Shown here: piece after piece, positions 1 through 7,826 of the stretch
How the letters are laid out: each line of letters begins with the position of its first letter
Numbering within the stretch: the first letter of the stretch is position 1
NCBI RefSeq assembly: GCF_003752175.1
Contig: NZ_RJVF01000012.1
Coordinates: 186,001-250,000, forward strand
DNA length: 64,000 nucleotides
Direction: 5' to 3'
Source of the DNA: Comamonas sp. BIGb0124
GTDB taxonomy: Bacteria > Pseudomonadota > Gammaproteobacteria > Burkholderiales > Burkholderiaceae_C
Program-made: the position numbers and the translations under genes
The notes under the pieces: model-generated
Databases searched by the model: none
What the model was told of the DNA's origin: nothing
The model's input: only the letters and a program-made list of their open reading frames with translations

Positions 1-1
1 C

Positions 2-658
2 ACGCTGGCCGCGCAGTTCTTCGTCGACTGGTTCGCCAACCGCGTGCCATGGGTCAGCAACCATTCGCCGTCGGGTTCGGTCAGCGCGGGCCGCCTCGAG
101 ATCCTGGGCTACGCCTTCAACACGCCGCTGCAGCGTTATCTGCTGTGCCTGGCCTTTCTGGCGATCTTTGCACTGCTGGCCAAGAACCTCGTGCGCTCGG
201 CCATCGGCCGCGAATGGATGGCCATGCGCGACATGGATGTCGCCGCGACCGTGATCGGCATCCGGCCGGTGTACGCCAAGCTCACCGCCTTTGCGGTCAG
301 CTCCTTCATCGTCGGCCTGGCGGGCGCGCTCTGGGGTTTTGTCCACCTGGGCGCCTGGGAGCCTGCGGCCTTCAGTCTCGACCGTTCCTTTCAACTGCTG
401 TTCATGATCATCATCGGCGGCCTCGGCTCCATCGTGGGCAGCCTCTTCGGCGCGGCGTTCTTTGTGCTGCTGCCGCTGGTCCTCAACGCGGTGCCGCATG
501 CCATCGGCCTGCCGATCTCCACCGCCACGGCCTCCCATCTCGAACACATGGTGTTCGGTGCGCTGATCGTGTTTTTCCTCATCGTCGAGCCGCATGGGCT
601 CGCCAAGCTCTGGGCCACCGCTCGGCAGAAGCTGCGCATCTGGCCCTTCCCCCACTAG
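2..658 (+). CDS. Branched-chain amino acid-type ABC transporter permease (LivM family), 5' end cut by the window
   Basis: This is the C-terminal 218 residues of an inner-membrane permease; the reading frame is open from the first complete codon, so the true start lies upstream. Several hydrophobic membrane segments are visible, and the cytoplasmic coupling loop typical of LivM is present (GREWMAMRDMD, about residues 64-74 of the fragment). LivM proteins form the channel with LivH, driven by LivG and LivF. A binding protein (879-2201) and a LivF-like ATPase (2310-3164) follow on the same strand, so this is one transport operon whose livH and livG are probably upstream of the window. The adjacent acyl-CoA-ligase-like gene suggests an aromatic or other carboxylic acid as substrate rather than an amino acid; that is inference. 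Confidence 0.88.
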   Translation, partial: TLAAQFFVDWFANRVPWVSNHSPSGSVSAGRLEILGYAFNTPLQRYLLCLAFLAIFALLAKNLVRSAIGREWMAMRDMDVAATVIGIRPVYAKLTAFAVSSFIVGLAGALWGFVHLGAWEPAAFSLDRSFQLLFMIIIGGLGSIVGSLFGAAFFVLLPLVLNAVPHAIGLPISTATASHLEHMVFGALIVFFLIVEPHGLAKLWATARQKLRIWPFPH

Positions 659-878
659 GCCGGCCCGCCGCACGCACGTCGAGACCCCGTACCAGCCAGC
701 AGCATCCCGCAACCCGTCCACGAGGAATTCCGCCATGACCTGAAAGCCGCACACCGTCCCTTCGCCGCCGCGCCCCGCCAGCAGGGCACGCGACCGCGCG
801 CACAGGCCTCGAGTGCAGTGTCCGTCGGCCTGATCCGCCTTTACCGCTCTTTGCCATAACAAGTACCAGGAGACCACC
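659..878. other. Intergenic spacer with a two-codon reading frame behind a Shine-Dalgarno-like motif
   Basis: No gene of normal size is supported between the permease and the binding-protein gene. A purine-rich GAGGAA (722-727) is followed by ATG-ACC-TGA (735-743), a start codon, one codon and a stop. It could be a gene remnant, a minimal upstream ORF or chance. No clear promoter or terminator is visible. Confidence 0.3.
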
Positions 879-2201
879 ATGTTCAACAGGCTACGTGACT
901 TCACGCTGGCGGCGTCTTGCGCCGCAGCAGCTCTGGCATCGGCCCTCGTGCCGGCGGCCGCCCAGGCCCAGGAACAGTTCGTGCCCTTGCTCGTCTACCG
1001 CACCGGACAGTTCGCCCCGCTGGGCGTGCCCTGGGCCGACGGCAAGCAGGATTACCTCAAGCTGGTCAACTCGCGCGACGGCGGCGTCAACGGCGTCAAG
1101 CTCGCCTACGAGGAATGCGAAACGGCATACGACACGGCGCGCGGCGTGGAATGCTACGAGCGGCTCAAGACACGGGGCGGCGGCGCCTCGGGCTTCGACT
1201 CGCAGTCGACCGGCATCACCTTCGCGGTCAGCGAAAAGGCCCCGGGCGACAAGATGCCCATCATCACGCCCGGCTACGGCCTGTCGCAATCGGCCGACGG
1301 CTCGGTCTTCGAATGGAACTTCCCGCTGCTGGGCACCTACTGGACCGCTGCGGACGTCATGATCCAGGACATCCTCAAAAAGGAAAAAGGCTCGCTCAAG
1401 GACAAGAAGATCGCACTGGTCTATCACGACTCGCCCTATGGCAAGGAGCCGATCGCCCTGCTGCAGAAACGCGCGGAACAGGACGGCTTCGCCCTCACCT
1501 TGCTGCCGGTGACGGCCCCCGGCGTCGAACAGAAATCGACCTGGCTGCAGGTCCGCCAACTGCGACCCGATTACGTGCTGCTGTGGAGCGCAGGGGTGAT
1601 GACCCCCACCGCCATCCGCGAGGCGCAGGCGACCGGTTACCCGCGCGAGAAGATCTATGCGATCTGGTGGGCCGGATCGGACCATGACGTCAAGGACATC
1701 GGTGCGGGCGCCAAGGGCTACAACACCATCACCATCCACGACACCGCCTCGCAAGACCGCGTGCACGACGATCTGCGCCGGCTGGTCTACGACAAGAACC
1801 AGGGCACCGCCAGCGACAAGTCCGAGGTGGGCTCCATCGCCCATACCCGCGGCATGGTGATCTCCATGCTGCAGGTCGAGGCCATCCGCACCGCGCAAGA
1901 AAAGTTCGGCAAGGGCAAGCCCGTGACGCCCGAGCAGGTGCGCTGGGGCCTGGAAAACCTCAACCTGACCCAGGCACGCCTGGACGAACTGGGCTTCGGC
2001 AAGATCCTGCGCCCCGTCAAGACCTCGTGCAGCAACCACATCGGTGCCGACTGGGCCCGCATCGCGCAGTGGAACGGCTCGAAGTGGGACGTGGTGTCCG
2101 ACTGGTACCAGGCCGACGCCAAAGTGGTCGGCCCGCTGGTCAAGACCTATGCCGAGCGGTACGCCAAGGAAAAGGGCATCACGCCGCGCAGCTGCAACTG
2201 A
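879..2201 (+). CDS. ABC transporter periplasmic binding protein, LivK/Peripla_BP_6 type
   Basis: A 440-residue exported solute-binding protein. The N-terminus is a Sec signal peptide: basic MFNRLR, an alanine-rich hydrophobic core, and a likely cleavage after AQA at about residue 30. The mature part has the two-lobed type I fold of Liv receptors, with four cysteines (EECE, VECYE, TSCSN and the C-terminal SCN) that could form disulfides. AGGAG lies 8 bases before the ATG. It sits between permease and ATPase genes of the same system and is followed by a 12-bp hairpin before the next gene, an arrangement that often raises receptor expression over membrane components. Family membership is clear. 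The ligand is unknown; the neighbouring CoA-ligase-like gene points to an organic acid. Confidence 0.9.
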   Translation: MFNRLRDFTLAASCAAAALASALVPAAAQAQEQFVPLLVYRTGQFAPLGVPWADGKQDYLKLVNSRDGGVNGVKLAYEECETAYDTARGVECYERLKTRGGGASGFDSQSTGITFAVSEKAPGDKMPIITPGYGLSQSADGSVFEWNFPLLGTYWTAADVMIQDILKKEKGSLKDKKIALVYHDSPYGKEPIALLQKRAEQDGFALTLLPVTAPGVEQKSTWLQVRQLRPDYVLLWSAGVMTPTAIREAQATGYPREKIYAIWWAGSDHDVKDIGAGAKGYNTITIHDTASQDRVHDDLRRLVYDKNQGTASDKSEVGSIAHTRGMVISMLQVEAIRTAQEKFGKGKPVTPEQVRWGLENLNLTQARLDELGFGKILRPVKTSCSNHIGADWARIAQWNGSKWDVVSDWYQADAKVVGPLVKTYAERYAKEKGITPRSCN

Positions 2202-2213
2202 TCCCCGGCAGCC

Positions 2214-2247
2214 GGCGATGCAGGGATCCGTCGACCCCTGCATCGCC
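2214..2247 (+). other. Perfect 12-bp stem-loop after the binding-protein gene
   Basis: GGCGATGCAGGG at 2214-2225 is exactly complementary to CCCTGCATCGCC at 2236-2247, with a 10-base loop. No T run follows, so it is not a standard intrinsic terminator. It lies 13 bases after the receptor stop codon and before the ATPase gene, where it could protect the receptor transcript from 3' exonucleases or cause partial termination. Confidence 0.75.
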
Positions 2248-2309
2248 CGCACCTCCCCGCGAACCGGGAGGCGCATTCCCCGCCCATCGACACCCGGAGA
2301 CACCACCAG

Positions 2310-3164
2310 ATGGACCAGCACACCGACAGTACCGGCCGCACCGAGAGCACCGGCGCGGCGGCCCCCGCGGCCTTGCTCCAGGTCAACAGCATCGAAGTCA
2401 TCTACAACCACATCATCCTGGTGCTCAAGGGCGTGTCGCTGACCCTGCCCCAGGGTGCCATCGTGGCGCTGCTGGGGGGCAACGGTGCGGGCAAGACCAC
2501 CACGCTGCGCGCCATCTCCAACCTGCTCCAGGGCGAACGCGGCGCAGTCACCAAGGGCAGCATCACGCTGCGCGGCGAGCGCATCGACAACCTCTCGCCG
2601 GCCGATCTCGTGCACCGCGGCGTGGTCCAGGTCATGGAGGGCCGCCATTGCTTTGCCCACCTGACCATCGAGGAAAACCTGCTGACAGGCTCCTATACCC
2701 GGCGCGACAAAGGCGAGATCGCCGCCAATCTCGACAAGGTCTACACCTACTTTCCGCGGCTCAAGACACGGCGTGCCAGCCAGGCCGCCTACACCTCCGG
2801 CGGCGAACAGCAGATGTGCGCGATCGGCCGCGCGCTCATGGCCAACCCCTCGGTGGTGCTGCTCGACGAGCCCTCGATGGGACTGGCGCCGCAGATCGTC
2901 GAAGAGGTCTTCGAGATCGTCAAGGACCTCAACGTCAAGGAGAGCGTGAGTTTCCTCCTTGCCGAGCAGAACACCGGCATGGCCCTGCGTTATGCCGACT
3001 ACGGCTACATCATGGAATCGGGCCGCGTGGTCATGGACGGTGCGGCGCAGGCGCTGGCCAGCAACGAGGACGTCAAGGAGTTCTACCTCGGCATGGGCGG
3101 ATCCCAGCGCAAGTCCTTCCGCGAGACCAAGTCGTACAAGCGCCGCAAGCGTTGGCTCGCCTGA
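2310..3164 (+). CDS. ABC transporter ATP-binding protein, LivF type
   Basis: A 284-residue cytoplasmic ATPase of the Liv importer family. Walker A is GGNGAGKT at residues 56-63, the signature loop reads TSGGEQQM, and Walker B is VVLLDEPSMGL. It is longer than typical LivF (about 235-240) through an N-terminal extension rich in Thr, Ser and Ala and a basic C-terminal tail ending in KRRKRWLA. That longer form is usual for ATPases encoded next to PaaK-like ligases in Burkholderiales (family knowledge from memory, not checked here). The ATG at 2310 follows GGAGA. It powers the permease encoded upstream and is followed after about 50 bases by the ligase-like gene. Confidence 0.9.
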   Translation: MDQHTDSTGRTESTGAAAPAALLQVNSIEVIYNHIILVLKGVSLTLPQGAIVALLGGNGAGKTTTLRAISNLLQGERGAVTKGSITLRGERIDNLSPADLVHRGVVQVMEGRHCFAHLTIEENLLTGSYTRRDKGEIAANLDKVYTYFPRLKTRRASQAAYTSGGEQQMCAIGRALMANPSVVLLDEPSMGLAPQIVEEVFEIVKDLNVKESVSFLLAEQNTGMALRYADYGYIMESGRVVMDGAAQALASNEDVKEFYLGMGGSQRKSFRETKSYKRRKRWLA

Positions 3165-3213
3165 TCGGCAAGGCCCCGACACGAACGCCCTCTTCTCCAC
3201 CCAGGCACGTCCC

Positions 3214-4503
3214 ATGACCTCAACGTCCTTTCCTGATCCGCGCGAAACCCGTGGCAGCGCCGAGCGCGAAGCCGATCTCATGGAACGCCTGTCCCGCCAG
3301 GTCACTCACGCGCTGCAGCACAGTCCGGCTTACCAGGCCGCTTACGCCCACCTGTCCATCGGGCCGGACGGCGTGGCCAGCCGCGCGGCGCTCGCCGGCC
3401 TGCCGGTGATCCGCAAGCACGAGCTGCTGGCCCTGCAACAGCAGGCACGGCAGGCCCGGCCGGTCAGCGACGACCCACGCCTGCGCGTCTTCGGCGGCTT
3501 CGCCACCCAGGGCTGGGGGGCGGCCATGCCGCGGGCCTTCGCCAGTCCCGGCCCCATCTACGAGCCCGACAGTCTGGCAGCCGACCACTGGCGCATGGCC
3601 CGCGCCATGCACGCGGCCGGCTTCCGCCAGGGCGAACTGGTGCACAACAGCTTTTCGTACCACCTCGTGCCGGCCGGCGCCATGATGGAGTCGGGCGCAC
3701 GCGCGCTGGGCTGTACCGTTTTTCCAGGGGGCACCGGGCAGACCGAACAGCAGTTGCAGGCCATGCTCGACCTGCGTCCGTCCGCCTACGTCGGCACGCC
3801 GAGCTTTCTGCGTATCCTGCTCGAAAAAGCCGAGGACAACGCCACCGCCCTGCCCTGGCTGCGCACCGCGCTGGTCTCGGGCGAAGCCTGCCCGCCTTCG
3901 CTGCAGGCCTGGTTCGCCGAGCGCGGCATCGCGGCCTACCAGTGCTACGCCTCGGCCGATCTGGGTCTCATCGCCTACGAAACATCGGCCCGCCAGGGGC
4001 TCGTGGTCGACGAGGACGTGCTGGTCGAGATCGTGCGTCCCGGCACCGGCGAGCCGGTTCCCGAAGGCGAGGTCGGCGAAGTCGTGGTCACCAACTTCAA
4101 TGCCGATCACCCCCTGCTGCGTTTCGGCACGGGCGATCTCTCGGCCGTGCTGCCCGGCCCCTGCCCGAGCGGGCGCAGCAACACCCGGCTCAAAGGCTGG
4201 ATGGGACGTGCCGACCAGACCACCAAAGTGCGCGGCATGTTCATCCATCCCGGCCAGGTCGCCGAGGTCGCCCGCCGGCTGCCCGGACAGCCTCGTGTGC
4301 GCCTGGTCGTGCGCGGTGAACGGGCAGACGACCAGCTCGTGCTGCAGATCGCCCACCCAGGCCCGTTGAACGAGGAACTGGCCGCACAGTGCCTGCAATG
4401 CGTGCGCGACGTCACCAAGCTGCGCGCCGACATCGAGCCGGTACCGCCCGGTCAGTGGGCCAACGACGGCAAGGTCATCGTCGACGAACGCAGCTACCAG
4501 TAG
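3214..4503 (+). CDS. Phenylacetate-CoA ligase-like adenylate-forming protein with an unusual nucleotide-binding motif
   Basis: A 429-residue protein related to PaaK, which joins an aryl acid to CoA through an acyl-adenylate. The ATG at 3214 is chosen because similarity begins there; the frame is open further upstream only because it overlaps the ATPase gene. Recognisable parts are SYHLVPAG, GTPSFLRILLE, the YQCYASADLG segment at the A5 position, RFGTGDL (A7) and KVRGMFIHPGQV (A8), followed by the small C-terminal domain. The usual glycine-rich SSGTTGKPT motif is absent: at that place the protein reads GWGAAMPRAFASPGPIYEP. I recall a PaaK-like clade with this SPGPIYEP motif, so it is probably a family trait and not damage. 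It likely activates the acid imported by the upstream ABC system; the substrate is unknown. Confidence 0.82.
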   Translation: MTSTSFPDPRETRGSAEREADLMERLSRQVTHALQHSPAYQAAYAHLSIGPDGVASRAALAGLPVIRKHELLALQQQARQARPVSDDPRLRVFGGFATQGWGAAMPRAFASPGPIYEPDSLAADHWRMARAMHAAGFRQGELVHNSFSYHLVPAGAMMESGARALGCTVFPGGTGQTEQQLQAMLDLRPSAYVGTPSFLRILLEKAEDNATALPWLRTALVSGEACPPSLQAWFAERGIAAYQCYASADLGLIAYETSARQGLVVDEDVLVEIVRPGTGEPVPEGEVGEVVVTNFNADHPLLRFGTGDLSAVLPGPCPSGRSNTRLKGWMGRADQTTKVRGMFIHPGQVAEVARRLPGQPRVRLVVRGERADDQLVLQIAHPGPLNEELAAQCLQCVRDVTKLRADIEPVPPGQWANDGKVIVDERSYQ

Positions 4504-4705
4504 CCGTCGCCGGCACCGGATGGCGAACGCCAACCGGGCGAGCCGACGCTGCGCAGGACCGATGGCAAGAGACCGGTGCCGAAGTTCCAAATACGGGCCG
4601 ACCGCATGGAACTTGCACCACGCTGACAAGCTAGCGGCGAAACCCGGATTTCCTTTTGGTGTTTACCTCTATTTCACATGATGGTTTCGCACCGTAGGAT
4701 CGCCT

Positions 4706-4728
4706 ACCGGTCTGTAATCTGGACCGGT
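4706..4728 (+). promoter_or_regulatory. Dyad upstream of the Bug receptor gene, candidate operator
   Basis: ACCGGTC (4706-4712) and GACCGGT (4722-4728) form a perfect 7-bp inverted repeat with a 9-bp spacer that contains TAATCT, a possible -10 element. It lies about 32 bases before the receptor start. The position suggests a repressor or activator site, but no regulator gene is adjacent. Confidence 0.4.
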
Positions 4729-4759
4729 TTCCACAGAGACCGAGCAAGAGGAGATGATC

Positions 4760-5734
4760 ATGAAACGCCTATCCATTGCCCTGCTGGCCGCCGCCGGCAT
4801 GACTGCCGCGCTGGCACAAGGCTTCCCAACCAAACCGATCACCTTCGTGGTCCCCTTCTCTGCCGGCGGTCCCACCGACCGCGTTGCACGCGATCTGGCC
4901 GAAGCCATGCGCAAGCAGCTCAATGACGTCACCATCGTCATCGACAACGCGGCAGGCGCCGGCAGCTCCATCGGCACGGCCAAGGTCGCGCGCGCTCCGG
5001 CCGACGGCTACACGCTGCTGCTCACGCACATCGGCATGTCCACCATGCCCGCGCTCTACAAGAGCCTGCCCTTCAAGGTCGAAAGCGATTTCGACTACCT
5101 GGGGCTGGTCAACGACGTGCCCATGACGCTCATCGCCCGTCCCTCGCTCGAAGCCAACAACTACGCCGAGCTCTCCAAGTGGATCACGGCCAACAAGGGC
5201 AAGATCAACCTGGGCAATGCAGGACTGGGTTCGGCCTCGCAACTGTGCGGACTGCTGCTCGACAGCGCGATCAAGGCCGACATGACACCCGTGCCCTACA
5301 AGGGCACCGCGCCGGCCATCAGCGACCTGATCGGCGGCCAGATCGACCTGCTGTGCGACCAGACCACCAACACCTCGGGTCAGATCGAGGCCAAGAAGGT
5401 CAAGGCCTACGCCGTCACCACGGCACAGCGTCTCAAGACTCCGTTGCTCAAGGATCTGCCGACGCTGCAGGAGTCCGGCCTCAAGGGCTTCGAAGTGACC
5501 ATCTGGCACGGCCTGTACGGTCCCAAGGGCCTGCCCGCCGATGTCGCCACCAAGATCAACACGGCCCTCAAGTCCGCACTGAAGGATCCTGATTTCATCA
5601 AGAAACAGGAAGGCCTGGGCGCCGTCGTGGTCACCGACAACCGCCAGGAGCCGACGGCCCACAAGGCCTTCGTGGCGGCCGAAATCGCCAAGTGGACGCC
5701 CATCATCAAGGCAGCCGGCGTTTCTGCCGATTAA
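4760..5734 (+). CDS. Bug-family (TctC) periplasmic tricarboxylate-type receptor
   Basis: A 324-residue exported solute receptor of the Bordetella uptake gene family. The signal peptide MKRLSIALLAAAGMTAALAQG is followed by the hallmark FPTKPITFVVPFSAGGPTDRVAR and by a GNAGLGSASQL-type ligand loop in mid-protein. The second ATG (4760) is preferred over the one at 4754 because GAGGAG directly abuts the first and sits 7 bases from the second. No TctA or TctB membrane genes are nearby, which is common for these expanded orphan receptors. A dyad upstream and a strong terminator downstream make it a single-gene unit. Ligands of the family are usually small carboxylates; this one cannot be named. Confidence 0.9.
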   Translation: MKRLSIALLAAAGMTAALAQGFPTKPITFVVPFSAGGPTDRVARDLAEAMRKQLNDVTIVIDNAAGAGSSIGTAKVARAPADGYTLLLTHIGMSTMPALYKSLPFKVESDFDYLGLVNDVPMTLIARPSLEANNYAELSKWITANKGKINLGNAGLGSASQLCGLLLDSAIKADMTPVPYKGTAPAISDLIGGQIDLLCDQTTNTSGQIEAKKVKAYAVTTAQRLKTPLLKDLPTLQESGLKGFEVTIWHGLYGPKGLPADVATKINTALKSALKDPDFIKKQEGLGAVVVTDNRQEPTAHKAFVAAEIAKWTPIIKAAGVSAD

Positions 5735-5754
5735 AATCTCCCCTTGCAAAAGCA

Positions 5755-5810
5755 AAGGCCTCGAAAAGAGGCCTTGCCCATTCAGCCGCCCTTCGAGGCG
5801 GCTTTTTTTT
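5755..5810 (+). terminator. Tandem hairpins ending the Bug receptor gene
   Basis: AAGGCCTC/GAGGCCTT (5755-5775, loop GAAAA) is followed by AGCCGCC/GGCGGCT (5784-5803, loop CTTCGA) that runs straight into eight T residues (5803-5810). The second is a textbook intrinsic terminator. Confidence 0.9.
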
Positions 5811-5832
5811 GCCTGGCTGAGGAACTCTGTAC

Positions 5833-6168
5833 TCAGATGCCCCACATCACGCGTTCACCCGCGCCTGCGCTCTCTTCGAGCATGTGGATGAAAGGCACGG
5901 CACGCTGGCGCAGCGACACCAGCTGATCGTTGAGTGCCTCGGCTTCCTTGGTCGGGTGTTTGCTCACCGCATCGCCCTTGTGCTGCTGGATCACGAGGTT
6001 TTCGGCGGCGATCGCCTGCTGCAGCGCGCTGATGGCGGCAGGCACCTCTTCGGGCGAGATGACGCCCTGGGGGCCGGCTGCCTTGCCGATGATCTTCAGC
6101 ACCTGCTTGGCAGGCACTTCGAGCATGGTCAGATCGGCAGTCGCTTTGGATTTGAAGGTGTACAGCAT
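5833..6168 (-). CDS. DUF1840 family protein
   Basis: A 111-residue soluble protein without signal peptide or membrane segment. It begins MLYTFKSKATADLTML and continues with VLKIIGKAAGPQGVI, the conserved start of the beta-proteobacterial DUF1840 family, then an alpha-helical region (ISALQQAIAAENL) and RQRAVPFIHMLEES near the end. No function is known for the family. The upstream sequence has AGGAGAACGCC before the ATG, a good ribosome site. It is transcribed convergently towards the Bug receptor and lies downstream of cfa on the same strand with a 116-bp gap. Confidence 0.85.
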   Translation of the reverse strand: MLYTFKSKATADLTMLEVPAKQVLKIIGKAAGPQGVISPEEVPAAISALQQAIAAENLVIQQHKGDAVSKHPTKEAEALNDQLVSLRQRAVPFIHMLEESAGAGERVMWGI

Positions 6169-6284
6169 GGCGTTCTCCTGTGGTTGTTGTCGTTCTCACC
6201 GACTCTAGGCCGGTCAGCTTAGATCATTCTGAAGACGCCAGACCGGCACACCCTCGCAGACGCGCCTACATCGGCCGTCGGACA

Positions 6285-7550
6285 TCAGCCATAGATGTAG
6301 TCCCGGGTGAAGGGATAAACCGACTGCGCGCCCCGCATCTCGCCGTGCGACATGTCGTGGTCCGGCCGGATGGCCAGCACCTGATGCAGGCTGATCCAGC
6401 CCTGCTCGAAGGCCAGCGCACAGCCCGACAGATAGAGGCGGTAGGCACGCAGAACCCGCTCGGCCCGATCGCCCGCCGTCTTGCGCAGCACGCCCAGTGC
6501 ATCGCCCAGCTGGCTTTCGAGCGCATCGGACCATGCCCACAGGGTCTTGGCGTAATGCGGCCGAAGATTCTCGACATCGACAGCTTCGAGCTCGCTGCCG
6601 GCCAGGTACTCCATCACGTGACTGACATGCAGCAGCTCGCCGCCCGGAAAGATGTACTTCTCGATGAACTCGCCCATGCCCGCGCCCAATTGCGCGTTGC
6701 GTGTGCCGCCTGCCGTGATGCCATGGTTCAGGATGAGACCGCCCGGCTTGAGCAAGCGGTAGAGCTTGCGGAAATACGCGCTCATGTTGGCCCGCCCCAC
6801 ATGCTCGAACATGCCGATCGACGAGATCTTGTCGTAGGCCTGGCCTTCGTCGAGTTCACGGTAATCGCGCAACTCCATGCGCACGCGCCCGCCCAAGCCC
6901 TTCTCCTCGATGAGCCGGTTCACGTGGGCATGCTGGTTGCGCGACAGCGTGATGCCCGTCGCATCCACCCCGTAGTGCTCGGCCGCCCACAGCAGCATGC
7001 CGCCCCAGCCCGCGCCGACGTCGAGAAAACGCTCGCCCGGCTGCAGCCGCAGCTTGCGGCAGATGTGATCGAGCTTGGCTTCCTGCGCCTGCGCCAGCTC
7101 CATGTCCGGGTCGCGGTAGTAGGCACATGAATACACCCGGCGCGGGTCCAGCCACAGGCCATAGAAATCGTCGGAGACGTCGTAATGGAACTGGATCTGC
7201 GCTGCGTCGCGTTCAAGCGTGTGATGGGTGACCGATCGAGCCTTGCGCCAGACTTCCGTCCACCAGGTATGGGTGGCGCCGGCCGGATTCGAGCCGATCA
7301 GGTGCGAAGCGGCGATCATGAGATCGTGCAGATCGCCCTCGATGTCGACCAGCCCCTCGACATAGTCCTGTCCCAGCAATCCGATCTGGCCGGCCGCCAG
7401 ATTGGCCAGGCTGGACCAGTTCTTCAGCCGGACGTGGACTTGCGCCGGCTCGGAGCCGACGCGCTGCCCGTTCGGCAACTCCAACATGACGGCCACCGGC
7501 AACTGGGCCAGCCGCGCCTCCATCTGTCGAGTGAGGGGTTCCATGGTCAT
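6285..7550 (-). CDS. cfa: Cyclopropane-fatty-acyl-phospholipid synthase
   Basis: A 421-residue SAM-dependent enzyme that adds a methylene group across the double bond of unsaturated phospholipid acyl chains at the membrane surface. The SAM motif LDVGAGWGG is at about residues 176-184, preceded by the family segment FHYDVSDDFYGLWLD and followed by GITLSRNQ; GMFEHVG and FIEKYIFPGG are also typical. Length is slightly over the E. coli enzyme (382). No Shine-Dalgarno precedes either ATG (7550 or 7544), and a good promoter (-35 TTGACG, -10 TAAGAT) ends only 8 bases before 7550, so the mRNA may be leaderless. A perfect 8-bp dyad overlaps the -35 element. Confidence 0.93.
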   Translation of the reverse strand: MTMEPLTRQMEARLAQLPVAVMLELPNGQRVGSEPAQVHVRLKNWSSLANLAAGQIGLLGQDYVEGLVDIEGDLHDLMIAASHLIGSNPAGATHTWWTEVWRKARSVTHHTLERDAAQIQFHYDVSDDFYGLWLDPRRVYSCAYYRDPDMELAQAQEAKLDHICRKLRLQPGERFLDVGAGWGGMLLWAAEHYGVDATGITLSRNQHAHVNRLIEEKGLGGRVRMELRDYRELDEGQAYDKISSIGMFEHVGRANMSAYFRKLYRLLKPGGLILNHGITAGGTRNAQLGAGMGEFIEKYIFPGGELLHVSHVMEYLAGSELEAVDVENLRPHYAKTLWAWSDALESQLGDALGVLRKTAGDRAERVLRAYRLYLSGCALAFEQGWISLHQVLAIRPDHDMSHGEMRGAQSVYPFTRDYIYG

Positions 7551-7558
7551 GGTGCTGC

Positions 7559-7599
7559 ATCTTAGTCAATGAACACTGCACGTCAAGCAAGTTGACGTG
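7559..7599 (-). promoter_or_regulatory. cfa promoter with an overlapping dyad, possible leaderless start
   Basis: On the minus strand, TTGACG (7586-7581), a 16-base spacer and TAAGAT (7564-7559) form a near-consensus sigma-70 promoter. The start point would fall near 7552, one or two bases before the cfa ATG. CACGTCAA/TTGACGTG (7579-7599, 5-bp spacer) is a perfect inverted repeat centred on the -35 edge, a typical repressor or activator position. Confidence 0.6.
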
Positions 7600-7826
7600 G
7601 CCATGCGAGCACACGATGAAACACCAGCCGGGCGTCGCCGAAGCACGGCAAAACGTGCGGCAGCGGCATTCGCTGGCTGGTGCATCCGCCGCGAATCGCC
7701 GGGCTATTGTGGCCTGTGCGATGGAACCCGAACAGGACACGTCAAGAAACTGCGCACGCCGCTAGACTTTTGCCGGGGTGACATGCGCCGGGCAACGATC
7801 CGGATTAGGCAGAACCGCGCGACCGG
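7600..7826. other. Spacer between tsaC/sua5 and cfa
   Basis: Beyond the cfa promoter dyad I see no supported gene, RNA or terminator in this stretch. Short overlapping frames exist on both strands but lack ribosome sites and family resemblance. Confidence 0.5.

Noticed and set aside
891-3305. An 804-codon open frame on the minus strand across the Liv receptor, ATPase and start of the ligase gene
   Set aside because: It is a high-GC shadow frame opposite three well-supported genes; its composition is Gly/Ala/Arg/His-rich and it resembles no family.
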